Shown: positions 1 through 9,560, counted from the first letter of the stretch. The stretch is DNA of 64,000 nucleotides from Companilactobacillus formosensis (GCF_005405305.1 NZ_BJDU01000006.1:124001-188000); one strand, 5' to 3'. The notes: a model not told the origin generated them from the letters alone. Program-made: numbers and translations.

Positions 1-219
1 TTGTGTTCTGAACAGCATATTACTTACTATTTACCAAGATTGAAATTGTTAGAAGCTAAAATTGCAATTGATAAAAATCAACCAGCAGCGGATGTCAAAG
101 ATTTATTAACGGATGCGATGGCTTTTGCTAAAATTAATCATAACGAAGTAGTGGAATTAAGAATCAACGCTTTGCGCAAACAATATCAAGATATGAAGGG
201 TAATGACAATCATGAGTAA
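1..219 (+). CDS. C-terminal part of an unrecognised helical protein (start outside window)
   Basis: The frame is open from the first base, so the real start is probably upstream of the window. The 72 visible residues are rich in Leu, Ala, Lys and Glu and look like a few amphipathic helices, in the style of a TPR or other helical-repeat tail. I see no catalytic motif, membrane segment or family signature, and I propose no function. It overlaps the next gene by 8 bases if that gene starts at the ATG preferred here, so the two are probably co-translated. Confidence 0.5.
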   Translation: MCSEQHITYYLPRLKLLEAKIAIDKNQPAADVKDLLTDAMAFAKINHNEVVELRINALRKQYQDMKGNDNHE

Positions 220-718
220 GGGTTCAGAACAAGCTTATAAAGATTTGGCAGAAAAACTCAATCAGATAGATATTAAATATAAAGTGGTTGACCATCCAGC
301 AGCCGAAACAACTGAGCAAGCTGATAATTATATTGCCGGATTAGAAGGCGTTAGAACTAAGACAATGTTTTTGAAAGATAAGAAGAAGCATTTCTACTTA
401 GTGATCATGGATGATAAAAAACGCATGGATTTCAAGAATTTTCAAGAGCTTACAGGAACAAAACGTATTTCAATGGCACATGATCACGATATTGAAGAGC
501 AACTCGGTCTGGAGGCAGGAATCGTTTCACCATTTGGCATTATGAATAATACAGCTCACAATATAAAGTTGTATTTTGATAAAGAAATGTTAGATAGTGA
601 AGAGATTCTGACATTCCATCCGAACGTCAATACGCACACGATTTTCTTAACTGCTAGTGACTTGATGAAGTTTATTGATGCTTGTGGTTTTGAGTATGAA
701 ATTTTAAATTTAGATTAA
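212..718 (+). CDS. YbaK/PrdX-type aminoacyl-tRNA deacylase
   Basis: This 168-residue protein is a stand-alone YbaK/ProRS-editing domain, of the type that hydrolyses mischarged tRNA (classically Ala-tRNAPro) in the cytoplasm. The family pattern is visible as KTMFLKDKKKHFYLVIMD near residues 48-65, with the conserved Lys of the substrate pocket, and as a GIVSPFGIMN loop near residue 107. An ATG nine bases earlier sits only two bases from the AAGGG ribosome binding site, so the second ATG, with a gap of 11 bases, is the better start. Which mischarged tRNA it edits cannot be told from sequence alone. Confidence 0.85.
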   Translation: MSKGSEQAYKDLAEKLNQIDIKYKVVDHPAAETTEQADNYIAGLEGVRTKTMFLKDKKKHFYLVIMDDKKRMDFKNFQELTGTKRISMAHDHDIEEQLGLEAGIVSPFGIMNNTAHNIKLYFDKEMLDSEEILTFHPNVNTHTIFLTASDLMKFIDACGFEYEILNLD

Positions 719-750
719 AAAACGTTCATTTGTTAATTGAACGTTTTTTT
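717..750 (+). terminator. Rho-independent terminator after the YbaK-type gene
   Basis: The arms AAAACGTTCA and TTGAACGTTTT flank a short AT-rich loop and are followed by a run of T. It separates the deacylase gene from the suf operon. Confidence 0.85.
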
Positions 751-763
751 AGTTTTTTCATAT

Positions 764-769
764 TATAAT
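764..769 (+). promoter_or_regulatory. Probable -10 element of the suf operon promoter
   Basis: A TATAAT hexamer lies 30 bases upstream of the sufC start. No convincing -35 lies at 16-18 bases; the nearest candidate, TTGAAC, is 21 bases away inside the preceding terminator. The -10 is clear and the rest of the promoter is uncertain. Confidence 0.45.
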
Positions 770-799
770 GTTGTTATCGAAAATATTTGGAGGATCACA

Positions 800-1591
800 A
801 TGGCAACACTTGAAGTAAAAGATTTACACGTTGAAGTGGAAGACGAAGAGACTAAGAATAAAAAAGAGATCCTCAAAGGCGTCAACTTGATGATGAATAC
901 TGGTGAGATTCATGCCATTATGGGACCTAATGGTACAGGAAAATCAACGTTATCGCAGACTATTATGGGTCAAAAAAACTATCACGTTACTAAAGGCGAT
1001 ATTCTCTTGAATGGTGAAAGTATTTTGGACATGCCAGTCGATCAGCGTGCTCGAAAAGGATTGTTTTTGGCGATGCAATATCCCGCTGAAATCCAAGGGG
1101 TTACTAACGCTGAATTTTTGAGAGCGGCGATTAATGCTAGACGTCCGGCAGATGACAAAATTTCTGTGATGGATTTTTTGAAAGAGCTTGATAAAAATTT
1201 GGAACTGTTAGATATGAGTCAAGCTATGACAGAGCGTTACTTAAACGAAGGGTTTTCTGGTGGTGAAAAGAAGCGCAATGAAATTTTACAATTGCTGATG
1301 ATCAAACCCAGTTTTGCCTTATTAGATGAAATCGACTCAGGGCTTGATATCGATGCTTTAAAAGTTGTTTCAAAGGGTGTTAATTCAATGCGAGGAGACA
1401 ATTTCGGTGCTTTGATCATTACACATTATCAAAGACTTTTGAATTACATCAAACCAGACGTGGTCCACGTAATGATGGACGGAAGAATTGTCGAAACTGG
1501 TTCAGCCGAATTAGCGCAGAAACTAGAAGATGAAGGTTATGCAGGTTTGCGCGATGAACTAGGAATCAAAGCTAATCTAGTCGACGATTAA
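800..1591 (+). CDS. sufC: Fe-S cluster assembly ATPase SufC
   Basis: SufC is the ATPase of the SufBCD scaffold that builds Fe-S clusters in the cytosol. The 263 residues contain a Walker A GPNGTGKST, the SufC-type ABC signature FSGGEKKRNE and the Walker B region FALLDEIDSGLD. The chosen ATG follows TTGGAGGATCACA; an upstream in-frame ATG would run back into the preceding terminator and is rejected. It opens the order sufC-sufD-sufS-sufU-sufB usual in lactobacilli, with only 9 bases before sufD. Confidence 0.97.
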   Translation: MATLEVKDLHVEVEDEETKNKKEILKGVNLMMNTGEIHAIMGPNGTGKSTLSQTIMGQKNYHVTKGDILLNGESILDMPVDQRARKGLFLAMQYPAEIQGVTNAEFLRAAINARRPADDKISVMDFLKELDKNLELLDMSQAMTERYLNEGFSGGEKKRNEILQLLMIKPSFALLDEIDSGLDIDALKVVSKGVNSMRGDNFGALIITHYQRLLNYIKPDVVHVMMDGRIVETGSAELAQKLEDEGYAGLRDELGIKANLVDD

Positions 1592-1600
1592 GGGGATATT

Positions 1601-2770
1601 ATGACATTAGAAAATCTGACAATTAATGAACCAGATTGGTTCGTTCAAAAAAGACTGACGGCATTAGATTTGATTGATGAATTGCCATTGCCAACAATAC
1701 AGCGTTTTGACTTTCATAATTGGCAACTGACGCCATCGACTGAGACGATTATTAAGACAAATGTAGTGCCACGAGATGATTATATTTTAATGGATTTGTT
1801 TGAGGCTCTAAATGAATATCCTGATTTAGTTCAGAAGTATTTGTACACCGTAATCAAAGTAAATGAAAACAAGTTGTCGGCTTATCATGCGGCATATGTA
1901 AATCATGGCGTTTTTTTATACGTCCACAAAAATACTGTTATTGAAAAGCCAATCGAATTAGAGTTCCAACAAGATTCCAGTCAGCCATTTGTTTCTCACG
2001 TTTTAGTCGTAGCAGGTGAAAATTCAAAGTTCTCATTGATTCAAAAAACTACTACCAATGGCGATCAAGAAAGTGTCGCCAATTGTGTTGTGGAAATCAA
2101 AGCTTTGGCCAATAGTGAAGTGAAGTATGCGGCAGTTGATGAACTCGGTCAAAATGTAACGTCATATTTAAGTCGCCGAGCAAATGTAGAACAAGATGCT
2201 TACGTTGATTGGTCGATTGGCTTGATGAATGAAGGCAATACGGTAGCTGATTTCGACACTGATTTAAAAGGTACTGGCGCACATTCAGAAATTAAAGTCG
2301 TCGACATTACTGCTGGCAAACAACTTGAAGGGGTCAATACTCGAGTTACTAATTATGGTAAGAAAACTATCGGCAATATCAACCAACGTGGGGTAATAAC
2401 CGACCATTCACGACTGATTTTTAATGGTATCGGTCATATTATCAAAGGTGCTTCCGGAGCTAACGCAGAACAACAAAATCGTGTCTTGATGATGTCGAGT
2501 CATGCTCACGGGGATGCAAATCCGATTTTGTTGATTGATGAAAATGATGTCTTAGCAGGACATGCCGCTAGTGTTGGTCAAGTCGATCAAAATCAACTCT
2601 ATTATTTGATGAGCCGTGGCTTGGATAAGAAAACTGCCCAAAGAATGGTTATTCGTGGATTCTTAGGTGATGTGTTAGTTTCTATTCCATCTAAGGCAAT
2701 TAGAGAACAATTAGTACAAACAATTGAAAGGAAGTTGGCAAATGGACAAGCAATTTCAGAAAATTCGTGA
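1601..2770 (+). CDS. sufD: Fe-S cluster assembly protein SufD
   Basis: SufD is the beta-helix partner of SufB in the SufBC2D scaffold. The 389-residue protein is of normal length and ends with the SufB/SufD core signature, including AHGDANPILLIDENDV and a C-terminal [19 protein letters not shown] that mirrors the end of SufB downstream ([19 protein letters not shown]). A GGGG tract sits 7-10 bases ahead of the ATG. The 3' end overlaps sufS by 29 bases, which suggests translational coupling. Confidence 0.96.
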   Translation: MTLENLTINEPDWFVQKRLTALDLIDELPLPTIQRFDFHNWQLTPSTETIIKTNVVPRDDYILMDLFEALNEYPDLVQKYLYTVIKVNENKLSAYHAAYVNHGVFLYVHKNTVIEKPIELEFQQDSSQPFVSHVLVVAGENSKFSLIQKTTTNGDQESVANCVVEIKALANSEVKYAAVDELGQNVTSYLSRRANVEQDAYVDWSIGLMNEGNTVADFDTDLKGTGAHSEIKVVDITAGKQLEGVNTRVTNYGKKTIGNINQRGVITDHSRLIFNGIGHIIKGASGANAEQQNRVLMMSSHAHGDANPILLIDENDVLAGHAASVGQVDQNQLYYLMSRGLDKKTAQRMVIRGFLGDVLVSIPSKAIREQLVQTIERKLANGQAISENS

Positions 2771-3971
2771 TAATTTTCCAATCTTAAAACAACGAATAAA
2801 TGATGAACCATTAGTTTATTTAGATAGCGCCGCCACTTCCCAAAAACCACAAGCAGTGATTGATTCGATTACTAATTATTACCAGACCATCAATGCCAAT
2901 ACACATCGCAGCGTTTATACTTTAGGGCAAAGAGCAACTGATGAATATGAATTGGCTCGTAAAAAAGTTCAGCGCTTTATTAAGGCTAAGTCTAGTAAAG
3001 AAATTATTTTCACTAAAGGAACGACGGATAGTTTGAACTTAGTAGCTAGTACTTATGGTGAAGCAAATATTCAACCAGGTGATGAAATAGTTATCACTTA
3101 CATGGAACATCACAGCAATTTGATTCCTTGGCAACAACTTGCTCTCAGAAAAAATGCAGTTTTGAAATATATTGAATTAACTAATGATGGTCAATTAGAC
3201 ATGAATGATGCGCAAAGTAAAATCACTGATAAAACTAAAATTGTTGCTGTGACACATGCCAGTAATGTATTGGGCGTGACTAATGATATTGAGAAGTTAG
3301 CTCAAATTGCACATCTTCATAACGCCGTTATAGTAGTTGATGGTGCTCAAGCAGTTCCTCACCAACCAGTCGATGTTCAAGTATTAGATGCTGATTTTTA
3401 TGCTTTTTCGGGACACAAGATGTTGAGTCCAATGGGAATCGGCGTTTTGTATGGTAAAAAAGAATTATTAGAACAGATGTCGCCATATCAATTTGGGGGC
3501 GAGATGATCAATTCAGTCGACAAATTCGACAGTACCTGGAGCGAGTTGCCTTGGAAATTCGAGGCGGGAACGCAAAATGTCAGTGGTGCAATTGGATTAG
3601 GCAAGGCTATCGATTATTTGAATGATTTGGGAATGGAAAATATTGCCGAATATGAACAAGAATTAATTGATTATGCATTGCCCAAATTGCTGGATATCAA
3701 AGGATTAACAGTCTATGGACCACAAGATTCTACAGCACATAACACCGTTATATCTTTTAATCTCAGCAATTTACATCCGCATGACGTGGCGACCGCTTTT
3801 GATATGGATGGAGTGGCTGTCAGAGCGGGACATCATTGTGCCCAACCATTGATGAAATACTTAGGTGTCGTAGCAACTGTTCGTGCTAGTTTTTATTTTT
3901 ACAATACTAAAGCTGATGTTGATAAATTATTACAAGCAATCACTGATACAAAGGAGTTCTTCAGAGTATGA
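2742..3971 (+). CDS. sufS: Cysteine desulfurase SufS
   Basis: SufS is a PLP-dependent class V aminotransferase-fold enzyme that takes sulfur from cysteine and passes it to SufU. The 409 residues include the Schiff-base lysine in FSGHKML (Lys226) and the persulfide cysteine in RAGHHCAQP (Cys366). The start was chosen because GAAAGGAAG precedes this ATG at normal distance; an in-frame ATG 18 bases upstream has no such site. The stop codon overlaps the sufU start in an ATGA arrangement. Confidence 0.97.
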   Translation: MDKQFQKIRDNFPILKQRINDEPLVYLDSAATSQKPQAVIDSITNYYQTINANTHRSVYTLGQRATDEYELARKKVQRFIKAKSSKEIIFTKGTTDSLNLVASTYGEANIQPGDEIVITYMEHHSNLIPWQQLALRKNAVLKYIELTNDGQLDMNDAQSKITDKTKIVAVTHASNVLGVTNDIEKLAQIAHLHNAVIVVDGAQAVPHQPVDVQVLDADFYAFSGHKMLSPMGIGVLYGKKELLEQMSPYQFGGEMINSVDKFDSTWSELPWKFEAGTQNVSGAIGLGKAIDYLNDLGMENIAEYEQELIDYALPKLLDIKGLTVYGPQDSTAHNTVISFNLSNLHPHDVATAFDMDGVAVRAGHHCAQPLMKYLGVVATVRASFYFYNTKADVDKLLQAITDTKEFFRV

Positions 3972-4414
3972 GTTTAATGGGATTAAACAATCTATATCGT
4001 GAAGTTATCTTGGATCACTCACAAAATCCGCATCATAAACACGCTTTACCACAAGCAACGACCACAACGACTTTGAAAAATCCAACTTGTGGCGATGTGA
4101 TCAATTTAGAGTTGAAAATCAAAGATGACAAAATTGTCGATGCAGGATTCAGTGGTGAAGGCTGTACCATCAGTCAAGCATCGGCCAGCATGATGACTGA
4201 TGCTATAATTGGTAAAACCACCACACAAGGACTAGAAATGGCCCACATCTTTTCTGATATGGTCATGGGTAAAAAACATCCAGATTCGGATTTAGAAAAA
4301 CTAGGTGATGCTGCAATTTTATCTAGTATCATGCAATTTCCAGCCCGAATTAAATGTGCCACATTGAGCTGGTGGGCTTTGAGAAAATCGTTAGGAGAAG
4401 AAGTCGATGATTGA
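3968..4414 (+). CDS. sufU: Zinc-dependent sulfurtransferase SufU
   Basis: SufU receives sulfur from SufS and delivers it to the SufBCD scaffold; in Gram-positive bacteria it acts as a zinc-dependent sulfurtransferase rather than a true scaffold. The expected ligands are present: Cys41 and Asp43 in NPTCGD, Cys66 in SGEGCTIS and Cys130 in RIKCATL. The gap of about 20 residues before the last Cys, typical of SufU compared with IscU, is also present. An AAGGAG site precedes the ATG, and the gene overlaps both sufS (4 bases) and sufB (8 bases). Confidence 0.96.
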   Translation: MSLMGLNNLYREVILDHSQNPHHKHALPQATTTTTLKNPTCGDVINLELKIKDDKIVDAGFSGEGCTISQASASMMTDAIIGKTTTQGLEMAHIFSDMVMGKKHPDSDLEKLGDAAILSSIMQFPARIKCATLSWWALRKSLGEEVDD

Positions 4415-5798
4415 TTTAGGAAATTCAGAATACGAATACGGTTTTCACGATGATGTAAAACCTAAATTTACTACTGGACGTGGTTTGACAGAAGAGACGG
4501 TCCGCCAAATCTCAGCCGAAAAGAATGAACCACAATGGATGTTAGATTATCGGTTAAAGTCTTATAAAACCTATCAAAAATTGGCGATGCCTAATTTCGG
4601 CCCGGATTTGTCGGATTTGGATTTGAAAAACATGTTGTATTATCAAAAAATGACTGATAGAAAATATCGTGATTGGGATGATGTGCCGGACAAGATGAAG
4701 GAAACCTTTGACCGTTTGGGCGTCCCCGAAGCAGAACGAAAATATTTAGCTGGGTCTTCAGCTCAATATGAATCGGAAGTCGTCTATCACAATATGCGCA
4801 ATGAATTTGAAAAATTGGGAATATTGTTCACTGATACTGATACGGCACTACAAGAATATCCAGAACTTTTTAAAAAATGGTTTGGCAAACTAGTTAAACC
4901 TACTGACAATAAATTTGCGGCTTTGAATGGAGCAGTTTGGTCGGGTGGTTCATTTATTTATGTCCCTAAAGGTGTTCGTTGCGATATTCCAATTCAGTCT
5001 TATTTCAGATTAAACGCCGAAAACTCAGGACAATTCGAACGAACTTTAATTATCGTTGATGAAGGCGCCAAAGTTGACTACGTGGAAGGCTGTACGGCAC
5101 CAAATTATTCTTCTGATAGTCTGCATGCGGCGGTTGTTGAAGTTAATGTTTTACGTGATGCTTACTGCCGTTATACAACGATTCAAAATTGGTCTGATAA
5201 TGTTTATAGTTTGGAGACTAAACGAGCTGCTGCTGCAGAGAACGCCACAATGGAATGGGTCGACGGCAACCTTGGTTCAAAAGTTACGATGAAATATCCT
5301 AGTGTTTACTTAAATGGCGAAAATGCTCGAGGAACAATGTTGTCGATTGCCGTGGCTAGTAATGGAATCCACCAAGATTCTGGTGCACGTATGATTCATA
5401 ACGCCAAAAACACCTCTAGTTCAATTGTTTCTAAATCAATTGCTCAAACTGGCGGATCAGTAGATTATCGAGGAACGGTCAGATTTGGCAAACATTCCGA
5501 TGGTTCAAAGGCTCACGTTGAATGCGACACGATTATCATGGATGACCAATCTTCATCAGATACGATCCCTTACAATGAGATTGATAATGCCAACGTTTCA
5601 ATGGAACACGAAGCCCGGGTATCGAAGATTTCCGAGGAACAACTCTATTACTTAATGAGTCGAGGAATATCTGAAGAAAAAGCTACCGAGATGATTGTTA
5701 TGGGCTTTGTTGAACCATTTACGAAGAAGCTCCCTATGGAATATGCGGTTGAATTGAATCGTTTGATCAGTTATGAAATGGAAGGATCAATTGGTTAA
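4407..5798 (+). CDS. sufB: Fe-S cluster assembly protein SufB
   Basis: SufB is the core scaffold subunit on which the Fe-S cluster forms. The 463 residues match the family length and contain its typical stretches: [46 protein letters not shown] and a C-terminal [21 protein letters not shown] site lies inside the end of sufU. It closes the core suf operon, with a MIP18-family gene starting 5 bases later. Confidence 0.97.
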   Translation: MIDLGNSEYEYGFHDDVKPKFTTGRGLTEETVRQISAEKNEPQWMLDYRLKSYKTYQKLAMPNFGPDLSDLDLKNMLYYQKMTDRKYRDWDDVPDKMKETFDRLGVPEAERKYLAGSSAQYESEVVYHNMRNEFEKLGILFTDTDTALQEYPELFKKWFGKLVKPTDNKFAALNGAVWSGGSFIYVPKGVRCDIPIQSYFRLNAENSGQFERTLIIVDEGAKVDYVEGCTAPNYSSDSLHAAVVEVNVLRDAYCRYTTIQNWSDNVYSLETKRAAAAENATMEWVDGNLGSKVTMKYPSVYLNGENARGTMLSIAVASNGIHQDSGARMIHNAKNTSSSIVSKSIAQTGGSVDYRGTVRFGKHSDGSKAHVECDTIIMDDQSSSDTIPYNEIDNANVSMEHEARVSKISEEQLYYLMSRGISEEKATEMIVMGFVEPFTKKLPMEYAVELNRLISYEMEGSIG

Positions 5799-5803
5799 AG
5801 AAT

Positions 5804-6133
5804 ATGACAGAAGATAAGACAAAAAAAGACCTAGTTATGGACGCCTTAGAGGAAGTAATTGATCCCGAACTAGGAATCGATATTGTTAATTTAGGTTTGA
5901 TTTATGAAGTAGAGATTGAAAATGAGACTGATGCCGTTATAACGATGACTTTGACCACAATGGGCTGTCCTCTCAGCGACATGTTACACGATACAATTAC
6001 TACAGCTGTTAAATCTGTTGATGGTATTAAGAATTGTGAAATCGAGTTAGTTTGGTATCCAATCTGGGATATTTCTAAAATGAGCCGCTACGCACGAGTG
6101 GCATTAGGGATTCCAGAAGGATTCGGTCAGTAA
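5804..6133 (+). CDS. MIP18/DUF59-family Fe-S assembly factor (SufT-like)
   Basis: This 109-residue protein is a single MIP18-family (DUF59) domain, the family of SufT, PaaD and B. subtilis YitW, which helps mature Fe-S proteins. The conserved start DALEEVIDPELGIDIVNLGL and the motif TTMGCPLSD with its conserved Cys are both visible. It follows sufB by 5 bases, so it is almost certainly part of the suf transcript. I see no clear terminator before the next gene. The symbol sufT is plausible but not assigned. Confidence 0.88.
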   Translation: MTEDKTKKDLVMDALEEVIDPELGIDIVNLGLIYEVEIENETDAVITMTLTTMGCPLSDMLHDTITTAVKSVDGIKNCEIELVWYPIWDISKMSRYARVALGIPEGFGQ

Positions 6134-6207
6134 AAAATCATAAACTTGAAAGAAATATTTAATTAAACTAATATTTACATGAACAAATAGGATACGGAGG
6201 GTTTATT

Positions 6208-7359
6208 GTGAAAAAAGCTACATCATTATTATTGAGTGGATTACTAGTATCAGGTATGGTACTAGGCACAGTTAGTGCTCCTGTTACAACTGTTAACGCT
6301 GAAGGAACTGCTTCAACTACAACAGAAAATGAAGCTACGAATTTGATTAAATTTACTGATGTTAACGGCAATGCTATTAAGGATCTTCCTGCCACATCAG
6401 TGAAGGCTAGTGTTGGTGCAAAAATCAGCATGCCAGACGGTTATTCACTATATCCAGGACTTGATCAAGAAGCAGTTGTCAAAGCTGACGGAACTACTCA
6501 AACTTTTAAAGTTGTGAAGACAGATCAAATTACTAATGTCACGATCAATTACGTTGATGAGGCAACTAAAATTCAAGTAGGACAAATAAGTGTTGATGCC
6601 GTTATTGGACAAACTTTGTCAATTCCTAAACCAGATATCACGGGTTATGTTTTGAGTGACGCTGATGCTAGTGTTGGAATTACAAAAGACGCTACATATA
6701 GCATTAATGTAACTAAAGAAATCAGCAATACTGTAATCTTTAAGACCGCTGACAATGAACAAGTAGGAACAGCTACTATCTCTGGTAAAAAAATTGGTGA
6801 CACTGTCGACGTTACTTCACAACTTCCAAAAGGTTACGCTGCTAAAGATGCTACGGTAACTTTGCAAGCCAATGGTAATACTCAAATTGTGACCGTTAAT
6901 AAGACCGCCGATGGAGTGACACCATTCAAGAGCGTTGTAACGACTAATACTAATTCAGAATACACACCACTATATACGAAGACTGGTGCTTTAGCTAATC
7001 GTGCACTTCGTGGAGGAACTGACTGGCAAACGAACAATAAGATGACTTTGGATGGAGTAGTTTATTACCAAGTATCGACTACAGAATGGGTCAAAGCCTC
7101 TGATGTATCAGTTAAATCAACCGATAATAACACTAATACAGAAGCCGACGCCGTTGGTGCAGAAAAATCCGATGTGAATAAGGTAACTACAAAGAATGTC
7201 GATATCACACCACTTTATACAAGAGATGGTCAAACTATTTCAAATCGTGGTTTAGGTAAGAATTCAGCTTGGGCTACTGATTTGATGAAGACAATCAATG
7301 GAGCTAAGATGTATCGTGTAGCTACTAATGAATGGGTTAAAGCTTCCGATATTAAATAA
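6208..7359 (+). CDS. Secreted protein with MucBP-like repeats and two SLAP domains
   Basis: The GTG start follows ATACGGAGG at good spacing. Residues 1-32 form a signal peptide: KK, a hydrophobic LLLSGLLVSGMVLGT core, and a probable cut after VNA. Residues from about 45 to 235 carry beta-rich, MucBP-like segments. The C-terminus holds two copies of the SLAP domain (PF03217 type), each running from a PLYT motif to EWVKASD. SLAP domains bind lactobacillar proteins to the cell wall or S-layer, so this is a surface protein of unknown ligand. It is not a main S-layer protein by length or composition. Confidence 0.85.
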   Translation: MKKATSLLLSGLLVSGMVLGTVSAPVTTVNAEGTASTTTENEATNLIKFTDVNGNAIKDLPATSVKASVGAKISMPDGYSLYPGLDQEAVVKADGTTQTFKVVKTDQITNVTINYVDEATKIQVGQISVDAVIGQTLSIPKPDITGYVLSDADASVGITKDATYSINVTKEISNTVIFKTADNEQVGTATISGKKIGDTVDVTSQLPKGYAAKDATVTLQANGNTQIVTVNKTADGVTPFKSVVTTNTNSEYTPLYTKTGALANRALRGGTDWQTNNKMTLDGVVYYQVSTTEWVKASDVSVKSTDNNTNTEADAVGAEKSDVNKVTTKNVDITPLYTRDGQTISNRGLGKNSAWATDLMKTINGAKMYRVATNEWVKASDIK

Positions 7360-7371
7360 TTAAAAAATTCG

Positions 7372-7403
7372 ACCGTGGATCAAGTTGATTCACGGTTTTT
7401 TTG
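7372..7403 (+). terminator. Terminator after the two-SLAP protein
   Basis: ACCGTG and CACGGT arms enclose a 13-base loop and are followed by a run of T, directly after the stop codon of the surface protein gene. Confidence 0.8.
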
Positions 7404-7472
7404 TTGGAAAAATTATTCGAAAAATGGAATGTTTATCTTTTTTTGAAATAGATTTCTTATTTTGAAGGTAAC

Positions 7473-7501
7473 TTGTTGGAAAAACCCAGTCGTGAGACAA
7501 T
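7473..7501 (+). promoter_or_regulatory. Possible promoter of the HAD phosphatase gene
   Basis: TTGTTG and GACAAT are separated by 17 bases just upstream of a cre-like site. The -10 is a weak match, so this is only a candidate. Confidence 0.35.
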
Positions 7502-7505
7502 TTGA

Positions 7506-7520
7506 TTAAAAGCGCTTGCA
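7506..7520 (+). promoter_or_regulatory. cre-like site before the HAD gene
   Basis: TTAAAAGCGCTTGCA matches the CcpA operator pattern WTGNAANCGNWNNCW with one mismatch. It sits between the candidate promoter and the ribosome binding site, where bound CcpA would block the transcript. Confidence 0.5.
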
Positions 7521-7533
7521 TGGGAGGATGCTT

Positions 7534-8208
7534 ATGATTGATACAATGATTTTTGACTTCAACGGGACTATGATTTTCGACGGCCTGATTCAAAAGCGAG
7601 CTTGGGGTAAATTTTTAGAAGTCGAGTTCAATCGCAAATTGACTGATCAGGACTATCAATTACACATTGCCGGAATCAATAATCGTAATACTTTTGAATA
7701 TTATTTAGATAGAAGTATTTCAGATGCTGAATTGGCTCAATTGTCAGATAAAAAGGAGAATATTTATCGAGAAATTTGTCTGAATACTCCGGATGAATTT
7801 CAGTTGGTGCCAGGATTAGCCGACTTTTTGGATTGGTGTAAAAGTAATGATATTAAGTTGAATATCGCAACGGCTTCAGAATATTCTAATGTTGTATTTT
7901 TCTTCAATCAATTGCAACTGGGACGTTGGTTTGATTTAAGCAAAGTTGCTTTTAATGACGGTCAAATCAAAGGGAAACCAGCACCTGATATCTTCTTGAA
8001 AGCTATCGAAAACGTTGATAGCAAAGCCAGTAATAGTGCTATTTTTGAAGATTCAGTTTCCGGTATCCAAGCAGCCAATACAGCTCAATCGGGAAAAGTA
8101 GTTCTGGTCGAAGATCCAAAACTGGAAAAAGTAAATCTTCCAGAGAATTTGCAAATAGATAAAATAATTCAGAGTTATTCAGGTATTAATAAATTCTTCC
8201 AAAAATAA
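7534..8208 (+). CDS. HAD-superfamily phosphatase, beta-phosphoglucomutase-like subgroup
   Basis: The 224-residue protein shows the HAD motifs in order: motif I DFNGTM (nucleophile Asp near residue 7), motif II as the TAS of NIATASEYSN, a motif III Lys in KGKPAPDIF, and motif IV EDSVSGIQAA. A helical cap lies between motifs I and II, as in beta-phosphoglucomutase and small sugar-phosphate phosphatases. Motif I has Asn where many phosphatases have Asp (DxN instead of DxD), which argues against a mutase and makes catalysis less certain. The ATG chosen is 6 bases after GGGAGG; earlier TTG and ATG codons overlap that site. Confidence 0.82.
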   Translation: MIDTMIFDFNGTMIFDGLIQKRAWGKFLEVEFNRKLTDQDYQLHIAGINNRNTFEYYLDRSISDAELAQLSDKKENIYREICLNTPDEFQLVPGLADFLDWCKSNDIKLNIATASEYSNVVFFFNQLQLGRWFDLSKVAFNDGQIKGKPAPDIFLKAIENVDSKASNSAIFEDSVSGIQAANTAQSGKVVLVEDPKLEKVNLPENLQIDKIIQSYSGINKFFQK

Positions 8209-8250
8209 TAAAAATAAAATTAGTAAAGAAAATTTACAATTATCAAAAAG

Positions 8251-8287
8251 AAAACACAAATCATAATTGGTTTGTGCTTTTTTTATT
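8251..8287 (+). terminator. Terminator after the HAD gene
   Basis: CACAAATC and GGTTTGTG (one U-G pair) enclose a 6-base loop and lead into a run of T. Confidence 0.8.
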
Positions 8288-8503
8288 AGGGATATATTAG
8301 AAATTGTCGGTTACATAACGAAATTCTTATATTAATATAAAATATTTCAATCCATTAACAATAATTAAATCGTTGTTAAGTTAATATTTATAGTAACTAA
8401 ATTTAAATAATGCTTTTTTTTATTGCTAGAAAAATTCGGATATATTACATTAGCTTTACCTTATTGGAATATTAAGGGAAATTACTTTTCGGAGGGAAAA
8501 ATT
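8288..8503 (+). other. AT-rich intergenic region upstream of the second SLAP gene
   Basis: This stretch is very AT-rich and ends in a strong GGAGGG ribosome binding site. I see no hairpin, riboswitch motif or cre site, and the promoter cannot be chosen among many AT-rich hexamers. Confidence 0.4.
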
Positions 8504-9523
8504 ATGAAGTTAGCTAAGACAGTGATTGTATCCGGATTATTGTTTTCTAGTGTTTTAGGAGGTGTGAATATTAGTAGTATTACTGCTATGGCAGCAGATC
8601 AAAGCGTTGCAACAGTAGGAGAAAATAATACAAGTACAAAAGACGTTAAGGTTATTTTTGTGAATGTTAAAGATGGTTCCACAGTTTCAAGAAATATTAA
8701 AGTAAATAAAGATGCTACACAGATCAAAGTAGAAGATAATCAAGTACCTGAAGGATATATATTACAAACTTTGCCTAAAGAAGTTAATATTACAAAGGAC
8801 GGTGAAATTGATACTGCAAAGGTAAACGTCATTAAATCAAAAAGAGTAAATATAAAATATATTATTGATGGTAAACAGGTCCTAAATAATAAGGATTTAA
8901 AACCAACGGTTGATGTGGCTGAAGATAGTAATGAAGTTCGTATTTTTCAATTACAAGTAAATCCTTATAAATACGAATATGTGAATAAAGAAACAATTTT
9001 TACAATTAAAAATAATAGTATTTTAGTGAATTTGAAATCTAAGCAGAGTAATGGGGTTTCTAAACCACAGACATCAGCTAAACCAGCACCTTCACACCGT
9101 CCATCAGCTCCTCGTTACACAATTCAAAGAGTTCGTATTACATTCGTTGATCAAAACTCAAAAGATTTAGTAGGCTACAAGCAAGTAACAGGGAAAGCCT
9201 CATTCTCAACTAAGATTGAAGCACCTAAAGGTTATTCATTCACAAATGCAAAAGACGCTACAATTAAGTTTGATAAAAAGGGTAACAAGGACATCAAGAT
9301 TTTCGTTAAGAAGATGACTAGTGCACCTGTTAAACATGAAGGCATTGTTACAACAACTAACGGTTCATACAAGCGTCTATACACTCTTGAAGGTAAGATG
9401 ATTACAAACCGTGCCTTGGGTGTTAACTCAAAATGGTACACAGACCAATACGCAACAATCAATGGTGAAAAAATGTACCGAGTAGCTACAAACGAATGGG
9501 TTAAAGCAAGCGACGTTCTTTAA
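8504..9523 (+). CDS. Secreted protein with one C-terminal SLAP domain
   Basis: The 339-residue product begins with a signal peptide (KLAKT, then VIVSGLLFSSVLGGV, probable cut after MAA near residue 33). Two beta-rich segments (residues about 40-170 and 205-270) flank a Pro/Ser/Ala linker around residues 180-203 (KPQTSAKPAPSHRPSAPRY). The C-terminus is a single SLAP domain ending in NEWVKASDVL. It resembles the two-SLAP protein upstream in architecture but not in its middle part, which suggests an old paralogue or domain shuffling. The ATG follows GGAGGGAAAAATT; an earlier in-frame start lacks any signal. Confidence 0.85.
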   Translation: MKLAKTVIVSGLLFSSVLGGVNISSITAMAADQSVATVGENNTSTKDVKVIFVNVKDGSTVSRNIKVNKDATQIKVEDNQVPEGYILQTLPKEVNITKDGEIDTAKVNVIKSKRVNIKYIIDGKQVLNNKDLKPTVDVAEDSNEVRIFQLQVNPYKYEYVNKETIFTIKNNSILVNLKSKQSNGVSKPQTSAKPAPSHRPSAPRYTIQRVRITFVDQNSKDLVGYKQVTGKASFSTKIEAPKGYSFTNAKDATIKFDKKGNKDIKIFVKKMTSAPVKHEGIVTTTNGSYKRLYTLEGKMITNRALGVNSKWYTDQYATINGEKMYRVATNEWVKASDVL

Positions 9524-9560
9524 TCACAATGCAATAAATTTTGGCAAAATAAAGCAAATA

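Noticed and set aside
737-799. N-terminal extension of SufC by 21 residues
   Set aside because: The extra part runs into the terminator of the preceding gene and across the -10 element, whereas TTGGAGG precedes the internal ATG.
6168-6431. Minus-strand frame at the start of the first SLAP gene
   Set aside because: It mirrors the signal peptide coding region and has no start signal.
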